Assembly (NCBI GenBank): GCA_012861695.1
Contig: JAAOOA010000027.1
Coordinates: 19,064,812-19,128,811, forward strand
Direction of reading: 5' to 3'
Source of the DNA: Trematomus loennbergii
Taxonomy: Eukaryota > Chordata > Actinopteri > Perciformes > Nototheniidae
DNA length: 64,000 nt
Under the pieces are notes generated by a model, which saw nothing but the letters and a program-made list of their open reading frames with translations, was not told the DNA's origin and did not search any database. Each line of letters starts with the position of its first letter. Within the stretch, counting starts at the first letter, position 1. The translations under genes and the position numbers were made by a program. Shown here piece after piece: positions 62,747 to 64,000 of the stretch.

Positions 62747-63005
62747 TTAAATGGGCCCTATTATGCTCCTTTTTCAGATTCATACATATTATGTCTCTCT
62801 ACTATGACATGCTTTAATGTTCCAAAAGTTATTTATTTTTCTCATACTTATTGTGCTGCATCAACTCTGTTCACCCTATGAGAGAAACTCCCTCTGGCGT
62901 GAACTTTGTGATTTTAGTCTTTGCAGACCATTTACATGCACACAAACTTATATACCACACTACAGGAATGAGGAAACCCCAAAAGCACAATAGGGCCCCT
63001 TTTAA
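62747..63005. mobile_element. MITE, GGGCCYTATTRTGC family, copy 4
   Basis: TTAA-ATGGGCCCTATTATGC at the left and GCACAATAGGGGCCCC-type TTTTAA at the right form an inverted pair; both ends abut TTAA. About 259 bp, no coding capacity. Confidence 0.8.
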
Positions 63006-63584
63006 TATAAAATACATTTGATAAAACACACTTGTTAGCAGACTGGTCTCCAGATGTGATCCTTAAGTTACATTACCAGAACTAGTGCTGAAATATCTGC
63101 AGATGTGTGAATCATATATTTTTTGTATTTGAGTGTAAGTACGTTTAGATTGACTGACCTTTCCTTCCTGACGTGCAGGTTTGTGTAACGATTGTTGCGT
63201 TAATTACAGATTGTGTCAACAAATTGCCCAGGGAGTACTAAAATGTGTTTCAGTTGTAAGTCATTCTGGTTGTTGTTTCACATTTGTAGTTTGAACCTGA
63301 GCAGGCCACCATAGATTACTGAGGTTTCTCACTTCCTTTACAATAATGTGATTCAGGTCCACAGACATACATAGCCTCAGTATACTGTAAAAGTGATTAA
63401 GAGAGACAGACGGGGAGAAAGTGAGACACACCCAGGAACAGAGCGAGAGAGACCTTGGTGATTTTGGGTGGATGTGGAGAGTCAGTGATCTACGTTCACT
63501 GCAGAATCTAAATTATTTATTGGCCTTTCTCCAGCTTGCAACTGTCAGCTGATAACTACACAGACTTAACATCAGCTTAGTGTA

Positions 63585-63587
<3 letters not shown>

Positions 63588-63621
<34 letters not shown>
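63588..63621. repeat. (GT)n microsatellite
   Basis: About 34 bases of GT with one AG change. Confidence 0.92.
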
Positions 63622-63622
<1 letters not shown>

Positions 63623-63884
63623 TGTTTGTGTGTGAGAGATTGTATGTTTGAAAATGTGTTATTCATTTGCTAACAAGTCTCATTGCATAGTCTTTGGGTC
63701 AGTCATTCTTTTGTCACTTATTTTCTCTCTTAAATTGAAAAAAACATGTACACACAAGCACACAAGCACATGCACTCTTACAGTATCTCTATCTTTCGCA
63801 CAAGGCTGCCTATGTAACACAAACTGCTTAAAAAGAGCACTTCTCAGTAGAATTACACCGCCCCCTTTCTTTTCTCCCTCGCGC

Positions 63885-63945
63885 TCTTACGTTGTTCTGA
63901 CGTTGCTCTAACGTTGCTCTAACGCTGCTCTGACGTTGCTCTTTG
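63885..63945. repeat. 12-bp minisatellite, about five copies
   Basis: The unit ACGTTGCTCTRA (variants ACGTTGTTCTGA and ACGCTGCTCTGA) is repeated in tandem. Confidence 0.9.
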
Positions 63946-64000
63946 GAAATAATATACAGCATAACCATGAAGCAAACAGTATGTGTGTGTTTGTGCTTTT

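Overview
The window is nuclear DNA of a ray-finned (teleost, probably percomorph) fish. Its genes are split into many small exons with canonical GT-AG introns. The predicted proteins are vertebrate orthologues: GTF2F1, GFUS/TSTA3, ALKBH7, CACNA1A and an ADGRE-type adhesion GPCR. Intergenic and intronic DNA is full of fish-style non-autonomous DNA transposons, a DIRS-like retroelement and (CA)n/(GA)n microsatellites. There are no operons, CRISPR arrays or bacterial features.

Layout. 1-4850: a decayed DIRS-like tyrosine-recombinase retrotransposon on the minus strand, with a ~110-bp tandem satellite that has a 548-bp higher-order period. 4.9-17.6 kb: gene-poor DNA with several MITEs. 17.6-19.3 kb: a truncated pseudogene copy of the last exons of the neighbouring receptor. 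21.8-30.4 kb (minus): the receptor itself, built as signal peptide, D8C-like domain, six EGF modules, GAIN/GPS and 7TM. 30.4-32.6 kb: spacer with a CCAAT-box minisatellite. 32.7-41.2 kb (plus): gtf2f1, the RAP74 subunit of TFIIF, with three sizeable DNA transposons in its introns. 41.8-45.8 kb (minus): gfus, GDP-L-fucose synthase, convergent with gtf2f1. 46.9-48.5 kb (minus): alkbh7, a mitochondrial Fe(II)/2-oxoglutarate dioxygenase-like protein. 48.5-54 kb: gene-poor. 54.4-56.6 kb (plus): CpG-rich 5' region and first coding exon of cacna1a (P/Q-type calcium channel alpha-1), ending at a U12-type AT-AC donor. The rest of the window is its first intron, with one possible unidentified short exon at 60.9 kb.

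The genes do not form one pathway; this is ordinary vertebrate gene order. From memory, GTF2F1 and ALKBH7 are neighbours on human 19p13.3 and ADGRE genes and CACNA1A also lie on 19p13, so the block looks like conserved synteny, with gfus (human 8q24) between gtf2f1 and alkbh7.

The most consequential observation concerns quality. Coding exons of gtf2f1 (four places) and cacna1a (two places) carry small indels, mostly in G or C runs, that break otherwise well-conserved frames. These look like consensus errors. The adhesion GPCR has two further lesions that could be error or real decay. I found no convincing undescribed biological system; the best leads are the D8C-adhesion GPCR architecture with its decayed tandem copy, the AT-AC intron, the CCAAT minisatellite and the two TTAA-flanked MITE families.
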